Below, piece after piece: positions 1 through 12,042 of a stretch of 64,000 nt of DNA. Made by a program: the position numbers and the translations under genes. Source of the stretch: Bos javanicus. Its lineage: Eukaryota; Chordata; Mammalia; Artiodactyla; Bovidae. How positions within the stretch are numbered: position 1 is the stretch's first letter; every line of letters begins with the position of its first letter. The stretch is taken from assembly GCF_032452875.1 (NCBI RefSeq), contig NC_083870.1, positions 558,001-622,000 on the forward strand, written 5' to 3'. Below the pieces are notes generated by a model. The model worked only from the letters and a program-made list of their open reading frames with translations. It made no database searches and had not been told where the DNA came from.

Positions 1-590
1 CCCCATCTGTGTTGGCCAGCAAACACAGGATGATGATGCCACTTTCAGTGTTGCTGGGGGAGGCTTGGGAGGGAGGCCAGTGGCCCTTTGAAAAAATTCG
101 ACAGTCCATGGCTCAGAGTCCAGCTTGGCTTAGTACTGAGTGTTCTCCTCATTCTCTAACACGCATAACAAAAACTGCACCAGAGGAATTTGATGAACAA
201 AAAGTGAGTTTTGCTTTACCATGTGATCTGGGGACAGTGCAACATGATGAATTGTTTTACTCAGTGATTTTACCTTGGAAGTCACTGCTGGACTAGTTCC
301 TAGTGAGGAATAATATGGTGCAGACATAGCTTGTATTTCCTCCTCTACTGCAGGAGGAGTTTACTCTATATACTGTCTGAAGTTCTTTTCTTTTTCATCA
401 GTGGTTGAGAAACTGTGAAGATAGCTGACTTCCTTCATTTCATGACTCTCTCAATCCCATGGGGAGAGAAGTTAAAAAGAAGATACCCTGGTATATTTTT
501 TCCAACTTTTTTATTGCTGTAAAATAAATATACCTAACATAAAATTTATCTTCTGAGCCATTTTTAAGTGTACAGTTCAGTAGTATTTAG

Positions 591-805
591 GGCTTCCCTG
601 GTGGCTCAGAGGGTTGAGCATCTGCCTGCAATGCAGGAGACCAGGGTTTGATCCCTGGGTCGGGAAGATCCCCTGGAGGAGGAAATGGCTACCCACTCCA
701 GTATTCTTGCCTGGAGAATCCCAAAGATGGAAGAGCCTGGTAGGCTACAGTCCACGGGGTCGCAGAGAGTCAGATACGACTGAGTGACTTCACTTTTCAC
801 TTTCT
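591..805 (+). mobile_element. Bov-tA SINE with target-site duplication
   Basis: The element starts with the tRNA-Glu-derived head (ggcttccctggtggctcag) and continues into the BovA body, ending near the gactgagtgacttcac motif. A perfect 15-nt duplication, ttcagtagtatttag, flanks it at 576-590 and 806-820, so both ends are well defined. It sits inside the older L1 remnant. Confidence 0.93.
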
Positions 806-1240
806 TTCAGTAGTATTTAGTACATTTATATGGTATAGTCATTGTCATCATCTGTCTCCAGAACTCTTCTCACCTTGCAAAACTAAACCCATTAAACAAC
901 TCTCCTGTCTCCCTCTTACCAGCCCCTGGCAACCACCATTCTACTTTCCATCTCTATGATTTTGACTACTCTTAAGTACCTCATACAAGTAGAATCATAC
1001 AATATTTGTCTTTTTGTGGCTGGTTTATTTCACTTAGCATAATGTCCTCAAAGTTCATCCATGTCGTAGCATATGTCAAAGTTTCTCTCCTTTTAAAGGC
1101 TGAATAATGTTCTTTTATGTGGATATACCATATTATGCTTAGCATTTCACAGTCAGTGGACACTTGGATTTCTTTCACGTTTTAGCTACCATGAATAATG
1201 CTGCTATGAACCATGGTGTACAAATATCTCTTTGAGGTCT

Positions 1241-1494
1241 TTTTTACAATGAGTCACTTTTTCTATTTGTTTGTGTATTTATTTGGGGCTGCAGTGCATG
1301 CTCTGTGCAGGCTTTCCCTAGTTGTGGTCTGTGGGCTTCTCCTGGTGGTGGCTTCTCTTGTCACAGAGCGCAGGCTTAGGGCTCGTGGGCTTAGTTGCCC
1401 CACGGCATGTGGGATCTTCCCAAACCAGGGATCAAACCCCTGTCCCCTGCATTGGCAGACAGATTCTTAACTACTGGACCACCAGGGGAGTCCC
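1241..1494 (-). mobile_element. CHR-type tRNA-Glu SINE
   Basis: On the - strand it begins with ggactcccctggtggtcc and carries the longer CHR body, ending in an A/T-rich tail (the + strand left end is T-rich). Flanking duplications tctctttgaggtct (1227-1240) and tctctttgagatct (1495-1508) differ at one base. The group is shared across cetartiodactyls, so it is older than the BovA elements. Confidence 0.85.
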
Positions 1495-2436
1495 TCTCTT
1501 TGAGATCTTGCTTTCAGTTATTTGGGGTATACATCCAGAAGCAGAATTGCTGGATCATATGGTAATTCTATGTTTAATTTTTTGAGAAATTGCTGTACTG
1601 TTTTCCACAGTAGCTGTACCATTTTACATTCCCGTCAACAGTCTACAAGGGTTCCAGATTCTCCACATCCTCACCAGCACTTGCTATTTTCTGGGTTTTC
1701 TTTGGATGGTAGCCATTCTAATGAGTGTGAGGTGATACCTCATAGTTTTGCTTTGCTTTTCCTAGGGATCAGTGAAGTTGAGCATCTTTTCATGTGCTTA
1801 TTGGGTAGTCATGTATCTTTTTTGGATCTGGAGACTTTTGTTGTTGGATTTCAGGAGTTCTTAATATATGCTGAATATTCATTTATAGTTTTATATATGA
1901 TTTGCAAATATTTTCTCTCAATCTGTGTGTTGCTCTGTCCCTGGTATCTTTTGATATACAAATTTTTAAAATTTTCATCAAGTTCAGTTTGTCAGTTTTT
2001 TCTTTTGTGCCTGTATCTTTGGCATCACATCCAAGAAATCATTGCCGAATTCAGGGTTGTGACTTGGTATATTTTTGTATCTCTTTAAAGCCTCACTCCC
2101 CCATATTTATTTGTTTATTTCTTTCTTTCAATCAAGTTATTAGACCAATAGATCAGTAACACATTTTAGAATTCATAAATCTTTATTAATTCATTCTGCA
2201 AGCAGGGAGAGCATTCCAACTCGAGGCAGAAGCCAGAGCAAATTGGAAAGGGCAGCATGTGAGCATAGCTGGCTGGAGCAGAATGCACATAAAGGGGTTG
2301 GTGGGTGAAAAGACTGGGATTTAGATGAGGCCACACCATGTTGAATCCTACTGCTGTGGTGAGTAGGTAAATTGAAAGTAGTCTCATAGCCATAGGACCA
2401 AATTGGAGAGCTGTTATCAAATATTCTCTTGAACTG

Positions 2437-2735
2437 GGCACTTAACCTTTCTGAGCCTCAATATCCCCACTGTATTCATTTAACAAACATATGTGGTGCC
2501 AAATTCTATTTTAAGCACTCTTCAAATATTAACTCATTGATTTTTGTCTATCAAGCATATGAGGTACTTATTCCTGAGCAAGAAATATTATCTCCATTTA
2601 ACAGAGTGGGGAACTGATGCCCAGAGAGGTCAGATAACATGTCAAGACCATAGAGTCAGTAGCTAGTGGAGCTGGGATGTGAACCCAGGCTCTCTAGTTC
2701 AGCTCATGCTCTTAACCGTATGTCGTGCTGCTTCT
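2437..2735 (+). repeat. MIR-like ancient SINE fragment
   Basis: The stretch has the MIR core pattern: a cacttaacctttctgagcct phrase near 2437, then ctgatgcccagagaggtcag and a tgtgaacccaggctct phrase near 2677. Diverged and without clear ends. 2080-2436 to its left shows nothing I recognise. Confidence 0.6.
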
Positions 2736-4540
2736 CTGAAACAGGGAGAAGAATTCCTACCTCTAAAAGTTATTCCGGAGATGAAATGATGTATGTAAAC
2801 TTACATTGTCTGTTGCACATTGTTTTGCCAATACTGATTATTATTAGTTAATAATAACTAAAGAACACTTTGGAAATGGGTAAGATTCTCAAGGGCATAG
2901 AGAGAAAGGAACGGATCAAGTACTGAGCCTTGGGAAATGTTTTTGCTGAGAAACAGGAGCTTAGTTTTGGAAAGACATCTGACAGAGTTATGGCTGAAAG
3001 TTAGATATTTGTGGAGAGGGTCATGGTCAGTGAGGAGCCCTAGACTCCAGACTTTCAATCCTTACAAAGGAAATTGTTGAGGTTGGTGATGTTGTTTGAT
3101 GTATATACAGAGGTGACCAAAGCCAGGTCTTTCCCACTGGCCAACCAAGAATTCAGACAAGGACCACAGGGTCACTGGGGTTCTGACTCTAGCTTCTTTT
3201 CCATCTTTTGGTACATGCTCCCAAACAGCCCAGGGTTCAGACCTGCATTACAGGTAAAGTGGGATGTTTTGGAAGAGGAAATTACTAGGTTTGTGGTGCC
3301 CTTGTGGGGACAAGAACAAAGCACTGTGCATTGTAACAGACCCTGGGCTGGCTGGGTAGACACATCCCTCTGGGGCTGCAGGGGTCGACTCATCAACCCA
3401 CCGTCTTTGGAACAACTTTCATGTGTATGCCAGGGAAGGACAGAGGAATGCAGGGAAGGAGACCCAGGGTTCCTGGGATCTCTTTCTGGCTATCAACGAG
3501 TTGTGTGGTCTGGTTTGTGGGTGGGATGGGGGTGGGGGTTCACTGTCTAGCTCAGTTACCTTAGTGGAAGACAGGTTGTTAATTTGAATATTTTCCCCAG
3601 CTGCACCCTCTCAACTGCTCCAGTTGGTGATTGATGAGTAAAATGCTTTGAGGTGCTGAGTTGAAGATCCCCTGAAAATATGGCCAAAATACCATCACAG
3701 TGATTTCACTTGAGTTTATTTGAAGTGGTGTTTGGAAACATTTCTTCACCTGGAGGGTTGTTTATTTGAACCTATCATACATTTGATTTCTTTAGATGAG
3801 GGCATGTGGCAGTCCCAGCTTTTAGGCTGCTCAGCTCTTCATAAAAATGGGAGGCCACAGAATGAGCCACTGTCCCAGTTGCGTTTGTTTAAGAATATCA
3901 GAAGAGATATCCTAAAAGAAACTGTTTTATCTGGAGAAGACTTTTGAAGAGGTCAGGTGTATCTTGTCATGTCCATTACCCTTGTTAGAGAGGTGCCAAG
4001 GGCCTGCCTCCTACTGACTAGCATGATCTCACAGCACTCATCTGAGCCTTGGCCTGTGGCCTGTGGAATCTCAGGCTGTCGCTTTGATGGCGCCATTTGT
4101 AATGGGTATTTTAGGGGTGAATGAGGCCTTCTTTTCCTTGTAGTAGCTTGTGGACTGGATCACGGATCTCCTGGGAGGTGAAAAGCTTACTTATGCTTCC
4201 ATGTGAAGAAACTCCATGATACTAGGGTCCGTGGGTCTGTGGCGTGGTCTGTGACAAGAAGAAAAGTTCTCAAGAAGGAGACTGAGGCAGGCAGAGCTGT
4301 GCCTGAGGAGTTGGCCTACCCGTGAGAAAGGGAAGGTTCCTGGTGTCAGTGTCCAGAGAGGTGGAGTCTTGATGTGCTGTATCAGATCATGGTGTATCAG
4401 AGTATCAGTCAGGATTCTTCAAGTTGCAAGTGACAGAAACCTAGTCAAATTGGCATAAGTGAAGGAGAAAATCACTAGGTCATATAACTGAGAAGAACAA
4501 GAAGATTCAGAATCGCATATTATTTCACCAGCATTTGTGA
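2736..4540. other. Unique non-coding stretch, no gene seen
   Basis: No repeat family or exon was recognised. The longest open frame (3074-3550, +, 158 codons) has no familiar domain, no splice-compatible ends and a composition typical of chance reading, so it is not called a gene. It lies upstream of the first GPR161 coding exon and is therefore probably intronic or 5'-flanking. Confidence 0.5.
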
Positions 4541-4552
4541 ATGGACTCATTC

Positions 4553-4733
4553 ATCGGACACGACTGAGCGACTTCACTTTCACTTTTCACTTTCATGCAT
4601 TGGAGAAGGCAATGGCAACCCACTCCAGTGTTCTTGCCTGGAGAATCCCAGGGACGGGGGAGCCTGGTGGGCTGCCGTCTATGGGGTCGCACAGAGTCGG
4701 ACACGACTGAAGTGACTTAGCAGCAGCAGCAGC
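4553..4733 (+). mobile_element. BovA2 SINE
   Basis: Contains the BovA body in + orientation (caatggcaacccactccagt near 4610 and the tcgcacagagtcggacacga phrase near 4686), preceded by the short first-monomer linker with cacttttcactttcatgcat. It ends in an (agc)n-type tail near 4733. No long duplication was identified. Confidence 0.85.
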
Positions 4734-4984
4734 ATTCAGTGTTCTCCCCGCCTACCTCTTTCTCTCTCCCTTTCGTTCTCATTCTCTTACCCTTTTTTGT
4801 CTGTGAGCTGTTTCCTTGTCGTGTCCAAGATGGCCAGCTGCTGCAATGCTAGGCCCACAATGGTAGGCTAGCCCGTCCCCCAGCTGTTCCAGCCAGTGTC
4901 CTAGGTCCTGTGACCATGGCCTCAAAATATGGGAAGGTCCTTTCCCAAAGTAAAATCAGGGCGAGCTCTTCAAGTAGAACCACA

Positions 4985-5430
4985 ATATGAAGTGAAGGCT
5001 CACTGTGTCCAGATCCTGTCCTAGGCACTTGATATAAATAAACTCACTTGGTCCTCACAATTATTTGGTGAGGAAGATAATGTTCTTTTAAAAATTTCTT
5101 TATTTTTTTCTTCTTTTTGGCCGTGCTCAGTCTTCACTGTGGCGCATGGGCTCTTCACTGTAGTGCAGTCTTCTCTAGTTGCGGCCTGTGGACTTCTTGT
5201 GTTGTGGAGCACAGGCTGCAGACCTCACAGGCTTCTCTGCTTGTAGCACATGGGCTTAATTGCCCTGCTGCATATGGGTTCTTAGTTCCCCAACCGGGGA
5301 ACCCACATCCCCTGCATTGGCAGATGGATTCTTAAGCCCCTCAGAAAGATAATATTCTTCCTTACAGGAGCTGAGCTTCAAACCTAGGTAGTCTTTAGAG
5401 TCTGTACATTTAACCACCATGCCACGCAAC
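4985..5430 (+). repeat. MIR-like fragment split by a CHR SINE
   Basis: 4985-5087 and 5343-5430 read as one MIR-type element: a left part with cctaggcacttgatataaat and a right part with gagcttcaaacctaggtagt. A younger CHR SINE sits between them. The duplicated MIR piece (aggaagataatgttctt, 5071-5087, versus agaaagataatattctt, 5343-5359) is the target-site duplication of that insertion. Confidence 0.6.
5088..5342 (-). mobile_element. CHR-type SINE nested in MIR
   Basis: On the - strand a CHR body with the tgccaatgcaggggatgtgg phrase near its 5' end and an A-rich 3' tail (T-rich on + near 5090-5118). It is bounded by the 17-nt imperfect duplication listed for the MIR host. Confidence 0.82.
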
Positions 5431-7039
5431 CTCTAACAAGTACAGGGAAACAGCAGGAAAAAAGTCCACTGTAGGTTGATGAAAATCAGAATTCTGGGTA
5501 AAAATATGAGATGGAACCAGAACATATCTAAATTTATCCAATTAAATAAGGGGAAGCGAGAGAATCCACCTTTATATTGTAGTAATTCTGTTTTTGCAAT
5601 GCAAGACATTTCTAGAATTATTTCTTGGGAATTAGCATGCAGGCTGGTCTATAAAACACAATAGATACCTGTCTCAATATCCTATAGTGTTGCCTTGTTT
5701 ATTTACCCAAAAGGTTATTGACCTCTCCCTCAAGTGACAAGATTTGGCTTTGAATGATTTGAGGTTGTTGTCAGTGATCTAACCCAGCAGATAAGCCACT
5801 GTCTCTGGGAATATTCAAGAAAACCAAAGGCAGTTCCCAAAGAGGACTGACTGTGATACTTGGAGCCATGACAGTAAAGACAAGGACATATCCAGCCTTT
5901 CTTGGTGACGTGGCTGAGTGGGCTAGCTCTCTTTCCCAGGAATAATTTCCGATATGTTTATTCAAGTTGTGTTCTAGTCACATTGTTTCTTGGAGTTGCA
6001 GCCCAAGGTGATTTATTTGCTCAGGGCAGGACGTAGGGAGAGTGGGGGTCAGAAACATCTCTGTGTCTGGCAGCATCACTGGCCAGGAGAGTGGCGATGT
6101 GAGTCACTCTTGAATTTGCTTCCATTCAATATGCCCTGGCTTGTTGAGCCCTGAGTAGGCTGGTCGCCTGCCAGGAAGCCTTCCCTGGCTGGGATATTCC
6201 CAATCCTCTGTCTTGTTAAAGTACACCCCTGGGGGATTTGCTGGGGCTTGTGCCAGAGGCTAGGGTTTTGGATTTTCCTGGGTGGGCAGCTCTTTGACTA
6301 CATTCCCCTTCTGCCTTCTGGGGCGAACTGGACCAGATGATCTCAAGGGCAGCAGCCAACCCTGGGTTCTCTGATTCTGAGTTCACTAGTGTCCCTGCTA
6401 ATAGGGCCACTGGAGAGGAACCATGTCAAACAGTACTTTTCTCCTTTTTAAAGCTTTTGGATTGGAAGCTTTAACATCCTATTTTTATTTTTTTTAGTGG
6501 CTACATTTATTATGCTAACACTCATATTTGATTTAACAATGACAAACGTTTGAAGGTTAGTCATTTATCAACAAATAATTACTGATGTACCTACTATGGC
6601 CAGGCACTTGTCCAGGTGTTGGGAAACAGCCATAACTAAGTCTCTGGCCTGAGTATAAACTAACTTGTTAGGAATATTTTTAGTACAATCATACCTTTAA
6701 GAGCTTCCATTTTGCTTAGAGTTTTAATTTCATCTTGGTTTTAAAGCTCCCAAGTTAGCTATTTTTATAAAACTTGGTGTTGATGTTTAACTTTTTAAAT
6801 TTAAATTTCATTTTTTTGCTGTTCTTATTTTAGATTCATCCATGTATTTACCATTTTCCATTCTAACAGTTGATTTTTATACCCTACCCCTTATTTCTGG
6901 ATTCGGTTTCCTTCATGAAATGTATTTTTAAAGGGATCATTCAAATAAGGAATGATCAGTAAACATTCACTCTCTGTTTGCCTCAAAAGAATATTGTGCC
7001 CCCTCTTGAATGGTATTATAGAACCATAAGGCAAGAGTT
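5431..7039. other. Mostly unique intronic or flanking DNA
   Basis: No gene seen. A short L2/MIR-type phrase is present around 6555-6650 (caacaaataattactgatgt followed by ctatggccaggcacttgtcc). The rest is A/T-rich unique sequence without long open frames. Confidence 0.45.
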
Positions 7040-8400
7040 CTTTTCTTTAGCACTTCTGTGATTATTCCACTGTTTTCTGGCCTCTATTTTCTGTTTTCTT
7101 CAAAAGAGGAGTCTGCTGTTTATCTAATTATTACGTCTTTATAGGGAAATTTGCTTTTGCCATTTTCTCTGTATCTTGGTGTCATTTTTCACTGTGATGT
7201 TCCTTAATGTAAACTTTTTCTAATTTATCTTTAGAACTCGATATGCTGTTTTGTTCTAAGGACTCATGTGTTTCTCTAATTCTAGAAAATGTTCAATTAA
7301 ACGTCTAAATAATACATCAACCTTGAGGTAGACAGTGTCTGTTGACCCTAATGTTAGTTGGATGCTTTTGAATCATTAACAGAAACCTAATTGAAAATAG
7401 CTTTAAAAATAATTTTACAATTTTATTACTTTGCATGATTAGAAGCCAAGGTGAATGTGACTTCAGGATTTGTTGATTAAACAATTCCGGATCAAGCCTT
7501 TCTTATTTGCCATGCTCAGCATGTGCCCAGCACCTGTAATAATCCCAAGGTGGCTGTCACAGCTCTGCTCTCTTGGCCATTAAGAAAAGACTTCTCTTCT
7601 AGGGTCTTTGTGAGATCAAAGCAGCTTTTCCCAGATATCCACTGACTTTCAAGAAGAAAGGGAAAACGATAGTTTAGACCACTCAAGATCTAACTTTCAG
7701 AACCAGGGATCCGATCAACCTTCTCTGAGTCACCGGGAGGAGGCCTGGACACCGAAACAAAGTCAGAGGTCTGCTAGTAAGGAAAAAAAACTGAAGCTGG
7801 TTTCTGGGTAGACACCCAAGAGTATCTGCTCCCTTTCACTCTAATCTCTCCAGAGCCTGCTTCTTTTGAATATATGTTGAATCTGCTTATCCTGTTCTTC
7901 ATGTGTGTTGACTTTTGTTGGATATTTTTATTTTTTTAAGCTTTTTTTGTTGCCTTCTGAGTAGTTCCCTCAGAACTGTCTTCCAGTTCACCATCTTTCT
8001 CTTTAGCTGAATCTGTTGTTCAACATACTCTGAGTATTTAATTTTGGTTGGTTAAAATTCTGATTTCTAGAATTTATATTTGGTTCTTTTTCACAATTAT
8101 TATTAGTTTTTCATGATGTCATATTTTTTCACTATGGTTTCTACCTCTTTTTCTTTTAAAGATTTTAATTGTGTTTATTTTATGATCTCTTTTATATTTT
8201 TCTATTAATTCAAGTTCTTGGAATATCAGTTCCTCTGGTTTTTGTTTTGTGGATTCTCCTTCAGGGCAAATGCTATGCATTCACTTTCATTAAATGTTTA
8301 TTTTGTGAGTGTGGAAATTCACTGCAGAGCCATTTTGTGTCTACTTCTGCTAGAATTAATTTTTATATGAATTTATTAGCTTGCATAGTACATAATTTAT
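7040..8400 (-). mobile_element. Old L1-derived sequence
   Basis: The + strand resembles antisense old L1: a segment about a ttattccactgttttctggc phrase near 7060, and cttccagttcaccatctttc near 7980 followed by a tctagaatttatatttggtt phrase near 8065. Heavily decayed with no coding capacity. Boundaries are approximate and subfamily is not assigned. Confidence 0.5.
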
Positions 8401-8889
8401 AAATTTGGTACCCTCATCAGCATGGCACATGACTCAATGTATGATTTCTCATGGAAAAAACTTCAGGCTTCACCGAGAGCTTCAGATAAATGACTGTTTT
8501 TGCCACTGTCCTTTGCTAATAAGAGGATTTTTTTCTAATCCCTTTTTCATGGAGGAACCCACTCCTTATGCAGGGTACTGGTTTCAGTTCTCTGCCTTGT
8601 GACCCAGAGTCATCCTCTGACATAAGAAGACCTCAGCCCTAGGGGTTTTGAACTAGGTCTAATGGGCTTTTGGCTACAGTTGTGAGATTACAACACTGGC
8701 TTTGAGTTTTCTCTCTGTTTTCTGTTACCTATGGATTTCCCTTTCTTTTTTCAAATTTGGCTTTTAAAAAACTTTTGGATCATATTTAACCCAACATTTC
8801 CATGGATTTGGAGCAGGAAAGATGTTCACATTAGCTGAGTTCATCATGTTTCCAGAAATGATTTCCATAATGAGTGAAAAACACTACAC

Positions 8890-8952
8890 TTTGCTCAAGT
8901 AAAGTAATTATACTTATCAAGTACTTCCTGTTCATTCCCTCATTTGCCTTTT
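8890..8952 (+). repeat. Direct repeat, copy 1 (partner at 9929-9992)
   Basis: About 63 nt, with shared blocks including agtacttcctgttcat and tcatttgcctttt, recur at 9929-9992 in the same orientation about 1.04 kb away. The material between is L1 plus a SINE and an unidentified segment. Identity by eye is roughly 80-85%. Confidence 0.7.
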
Positions 8953-9194
8953 TTTTATTTAAAACATTTGTGTTTTATTCATGTTTATTCTATTTTATTG
9001 AGGTGTAATTGCTGTACGGTATTATGTGTTGTAGGTGTGCAAAACAGTGATTCATGATTTTTAAAGGTTACACTCCATTCATAGTTATTTAAAAATATTG
9101 GCTATATTCCCCATATTGTACGGTATATCCTTGTAGCTTGTTTTATACCAAATAGTTTGTACCTCTTAATTCCCTACCCCTTTGTATCCCTCCC

Positions 9195-9398
9195 CTCATT
9201 GTGTGTGTTAATCTCTCAGTCGAGTCCAGCTGTTTGCAATCCCATGGACTGTAGCCCACCAGGCTCCCCTGTCCTGGAATTTTCCAGGCAAGAATACTGG
9301 AATGGGTTCCCATGCCCTCCTTCAGGGAATCTTACTGACCTAGGGATCAAACCTGGGCCTCCCACATTGCAGGTAGATTCTTTACCATTTGAGCCACA
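9195..9398 (-). mobile_element. Bov-tA SINE
   Basis: On the + strand the reverse of the SINE is seen: tctctcagtcgagtccagct at the left, cttttccaggcaagaatact-like sequence in the middle (9280-9300) and the tRNA head ending tctttaccatttgagccac at the right. Inserted in the L1 fragment. Confidence 0.88.
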
Positions 9399-9404
9399 AT
9401 TTGT

Positions 9405-9590
9405 ACTTTATTGAAGAGCTTAAAAAATAGTGACGGAATCCAGGTGGGTGAACCTATGATGGTGGAAAGACGAGAGTGGAACATACCTGGGAAAGGGCAC
9501 TTGTGCTGCAATCTGAGCCGTCTCCACTCTCGTCACCCCGTTCTGCACGGTCAGGAGATAAACACAGGCCTTGCTTGTATTTGTGCCCCT
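9405..9590. other. Unidentified segment with perfect 12-bp inverted repeat
   Basis: I do not recognise this stretch. It contains gacgagagtgga at 9469-9480 and its exact complement tccactctcgtc at 9523-9534, giving a 12-bp stem with a 42-nt loop. G+C is higher than in the surrounding L1. It could be a decayed small-RNA retrocopy or an unlisted repeat; nothing here proves either. Confidence 0.5.
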
Positions 9591-9928
9591 CGTTGTAGCT
9601 TATTTTATACCTAATAGTTTGTACCTCTTAATTAATTCCCTCTCATATGCCTTTGGTAGCTACAAGTTCTCTATATGTCAGCTTCTTTTTTATTATATTC
9701 ATTAGTTTCATTTTTTAGATTGCACATATAAGTGATAACACACAGTAATTGTCTGGTTTATTTCACTTAGCATAATGCTCTCCATGTCCATTCATGTTGT
9801 TGCCAATGAAAAAAAGTACTGTGTTTTTATAAAAAGTGTGGTTCATCCTCACTCCCAGGGAACAAACAGTTTAGTGGGAATCAAGAGGAGCATGCTGTTA
9901 ATTACAAGGCATATTAGGGGGACACTGC

Positions 9929-9992
9929 TTTGCTTGGCTGAAGTAATTATACCTCATGAAGTACTTCCTGTTCATCCTCTCATTTGCCTTTT
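9929..9992 (+). repeat. Direct repeat, copy 2 (partner at 8890-8952)
   Basis: Same orientation as the copy at 8890, with small substitutions (for example ttatacctcatgaagtac here against ttatacttatcaagtac there). Sequence after the repeat diverges at once. Confidence 0.7.
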
Positions 9993-10440
9993 ATGTTTTG
10001 AATTTCTTCATCTTTCTAACTGCATTCTGGGAAATTTCCTTGAGCCTGTTTTTATATTTATATTTGAATAGTGAATTCATACAGATACCCACAGTAAGTA
10101 AGCTAAAACCACAGGGTTCTTCCTCACCTTTCTCTATTCTGTGATTTGTTTCTTCTTTCTCCCATAGTTAGAAATGTGTTTCCCAATGTAAGCATGTATA
10201 TTCAGTTGCTCTACACTCAAAAAGAATTGTAAACTTAAAACACCATTAACAACATCTAACCTGCTGTGTAAACTTGGTGGTTCTCTTGTCTATACAATAT
10301 ACACCATTAAGAGTTTATAGTCAAAACATTGCATTTAAAAGCTACGTGACTTAATTCTTTTCTTTGTTTGATTGTTATCAATCTAACACATAATTTGGCT
10401 TATTTTTTTTTCTGTTTGCAATCAATTATACATTTACTTT

Positions 10441-11533
10441 GGCTTTATTGACTATGCCAAAGCCTTTGACTATGTGGATCACAATAAACTGTGGAAAATT
10501 CTGAAAGAGATGGGAATACCAGACCACCTGACCTGCCTCTTGAGAAACCTATATGCAGGTCGGGAAGCAACAGTTAGAACTGGACATGGAACAACAGACT
10601 GGTTCCAAATAGGAAAAGGAGTACGTCAAGGCTGTATATTGTCACCCTGCTTATGTAACTTCTACGCTGAGTACATCATGAGAAACGCTGGGCTGGAAGA
10701 AGCACACGCTGCAATTAATATTGCCAGGAGAAATATCCATAACCTCAGATATGCAGATGACACCGCCCTTATGGCAGAAAGTGAAGAGGAACTAAAAAGC
10801 CTCTTGATGAAAGTGAAAGAGGAGAGTGAAAAAGTTGGCTTAAAGCTCAGCATTCAGAAAACTAAGATCATGGCATCTGGTCCCATCACTTCATGGGAAA
10901 TAGATGGGGAAACAGTGGAAACAATGTCAGACTTTTATTTTTGGGGGCTCCAAAATCACTGCAGATGGTAACTGCAGCCATGAAATTAAAAGACGCTTAC
11001 TCCTTGGAAGGAAAGTTATGACCAACCTAGACAGCATTTTAAAAAGCAGAGACGTTACTTTGCCAACAAGATCCATCTAGTCAAGGCTGTGGTTTTTCCA
11101 TTGGTCATGTATGGATGTGAGAGTTGGACTGTGAAGAAAGCTGAGCACTGAAGAATTGATGCTTTTGAACTGTGGTGCTGGAGAAGACTCTTGAGAGTCC
11201 CTTGGACTGCAAGGAGATCCAACCAGTCCATCCTAAAGGAGATCAGTCCTGGGCGTTCATTGGAAGGACTGATGCTGAAGGTGAAACTCCAGTACTTTGG
11301 CCACCTCATGCGAAGAGTTGACTCATTGGAAAGACCCTGATGCTGGGAGGGATTGGGGGCAGGAGGAGAAGGGGACGACAGAGGATGAGATGGCTGGGTG
11401 GCATCACTGACTCGATGGATGTGAGTTTGAGTAAACTCCAGGAGTTGGTGATGGACAGGGAGGCCTGGCGTGCTGCGATTCATGGGGTCACAAAGAGTCG
11501 GACACAACTGAGCGACTGAACTGAATTGAACTG
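10441..11533 (+). mobile_element. BovB LINE, 5'-truncated, with RT remnant
   Basis: A 3' BovB (RTE clade) fragment of about 1.1 kb bounded by a perfect 13-nt duplication, atacatttacttt, at 10428-10440 and 11534-11546. The frame at 10474-10971 is open for 165 codons across the reverse-transcriptase core, including the RYADD catalytic motif (near 10747-10764), and then breaks. Downstream pieces of the C-terminal region continue in broken frames. The tail ends in the ctgagcgactgaactgaa motif. Dead on arrival by 5' truncation. Confidence 0.95.
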
Positions 11534-11609
11534 ATACATTTACTTTTTATATACATTTTTATTTAACTTAGTATGTAAAATATTTACATGGTTCAAAAAT
11601 CGAAACTGT

Positions 11610-11938
11610 GGGACTTCACTGGTGGCTCAGTGGTAAAGAATGCAGGAGACACTAGTTCAATCCCTGATAAGGAAAGATCCCGCATGCTGCACACAACTAT
11701 GGAGCCTGTGCGCTAGAGCCCAGGAGCCCACATGACCCAACTGCTGAAGTCCGAGCACCCTAGAGTCTGTGCTCCGCAACAAGAGAAGCCACCTCAATGA
11801 GAAGCCCACACACTGCAACGAAAAGTAGCCCCTGCTTTCTGCAACTAGAGAAAGACACACACAACAACAAAGACCCAGCATAGTCAACAATACATAAATA
11901 AAATAAAATAAATTTTTACATAATCTACCTTTCAAGAA
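11610..11938 (+). mobile_element. CHR-type tRNA-Glu SINE
   Basis: Begins with the ggacttcactggtggctcag head and ends with an aataaaataaaataaa-rich tail near 11895-11915. Imperfect duplications caaaaatcgaaactgt (11594-11609) and aaaaatcaaaactgt (11939-11953) flank it. Confidence 0.85.
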
Positions 11939-12042
11939 AAAAATCAAAACTGTAAAAACATACTTAGAGAAGTCTACTTCCATCTGTATCTTAGTTTCTG
12001 GTTATCTTTCCTACTTTTCTTTTTGCATAATTAAATATGAAG

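Larger units (their letters stand above)
495..2080 (-). mobile_element. Ancient L1 (L1M-type) remnant, interrupted by two SINEs
   Basis: Reads on the - strand like the 3' part of an old mammalian L1. On the + strand the familiar antisense phrases appear in order: the segment around 1010-1050 that ends in the cacttagcataatg type motif, then the part about an atcatatggtaattct motif near 1553-1570, then the block around 1640-1740 (complement of the ORF2 C-terminal region). No frame is open for long. It is split by a Bov-tA at 591-805 and a CHR SINE at 1241-1494. Subfamily is not assigned. Confidence 0.7.
8955..9810 (-). mobile_element. L1 3'-region fragment, interrupted
   Basis: The + strand carries antisense L1 3' sequence: tattgaggtgtaattgctgt near 8997, a gtagcttgttttatacc block near 9134, then after an interruption cacatataagtgataacaca near 9724 and cacttagcataatgctctcc near 9766. 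It is interrupted between about 9180 and 9590 by a Bov-tA and a segment of unknown origin. Confidence 0.65.

Noticed and set aside
591..662. tRNA-like sequence at SINE heads
   Set aside because: These are tRNA-Glu-derived SINE heads joined to SINE bodies, not functional tRNA genes. The same holds for the other SINEs in the window.
3074..3550. Plus-strand open frame of 158 codons
   Set aside because: No recognisable domain, no splice or retrocopy signs, and composition typical of chance.
9405..9590. Possible snoRNA in the unidentified segment
   Set aside because: A C-box-like ctatgatgg and a ctga motif exist, but spacing and terminal stem do not fit a C/D snoRNA, and no H/ACA fold is clear. 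Kept only as an unknown segment.
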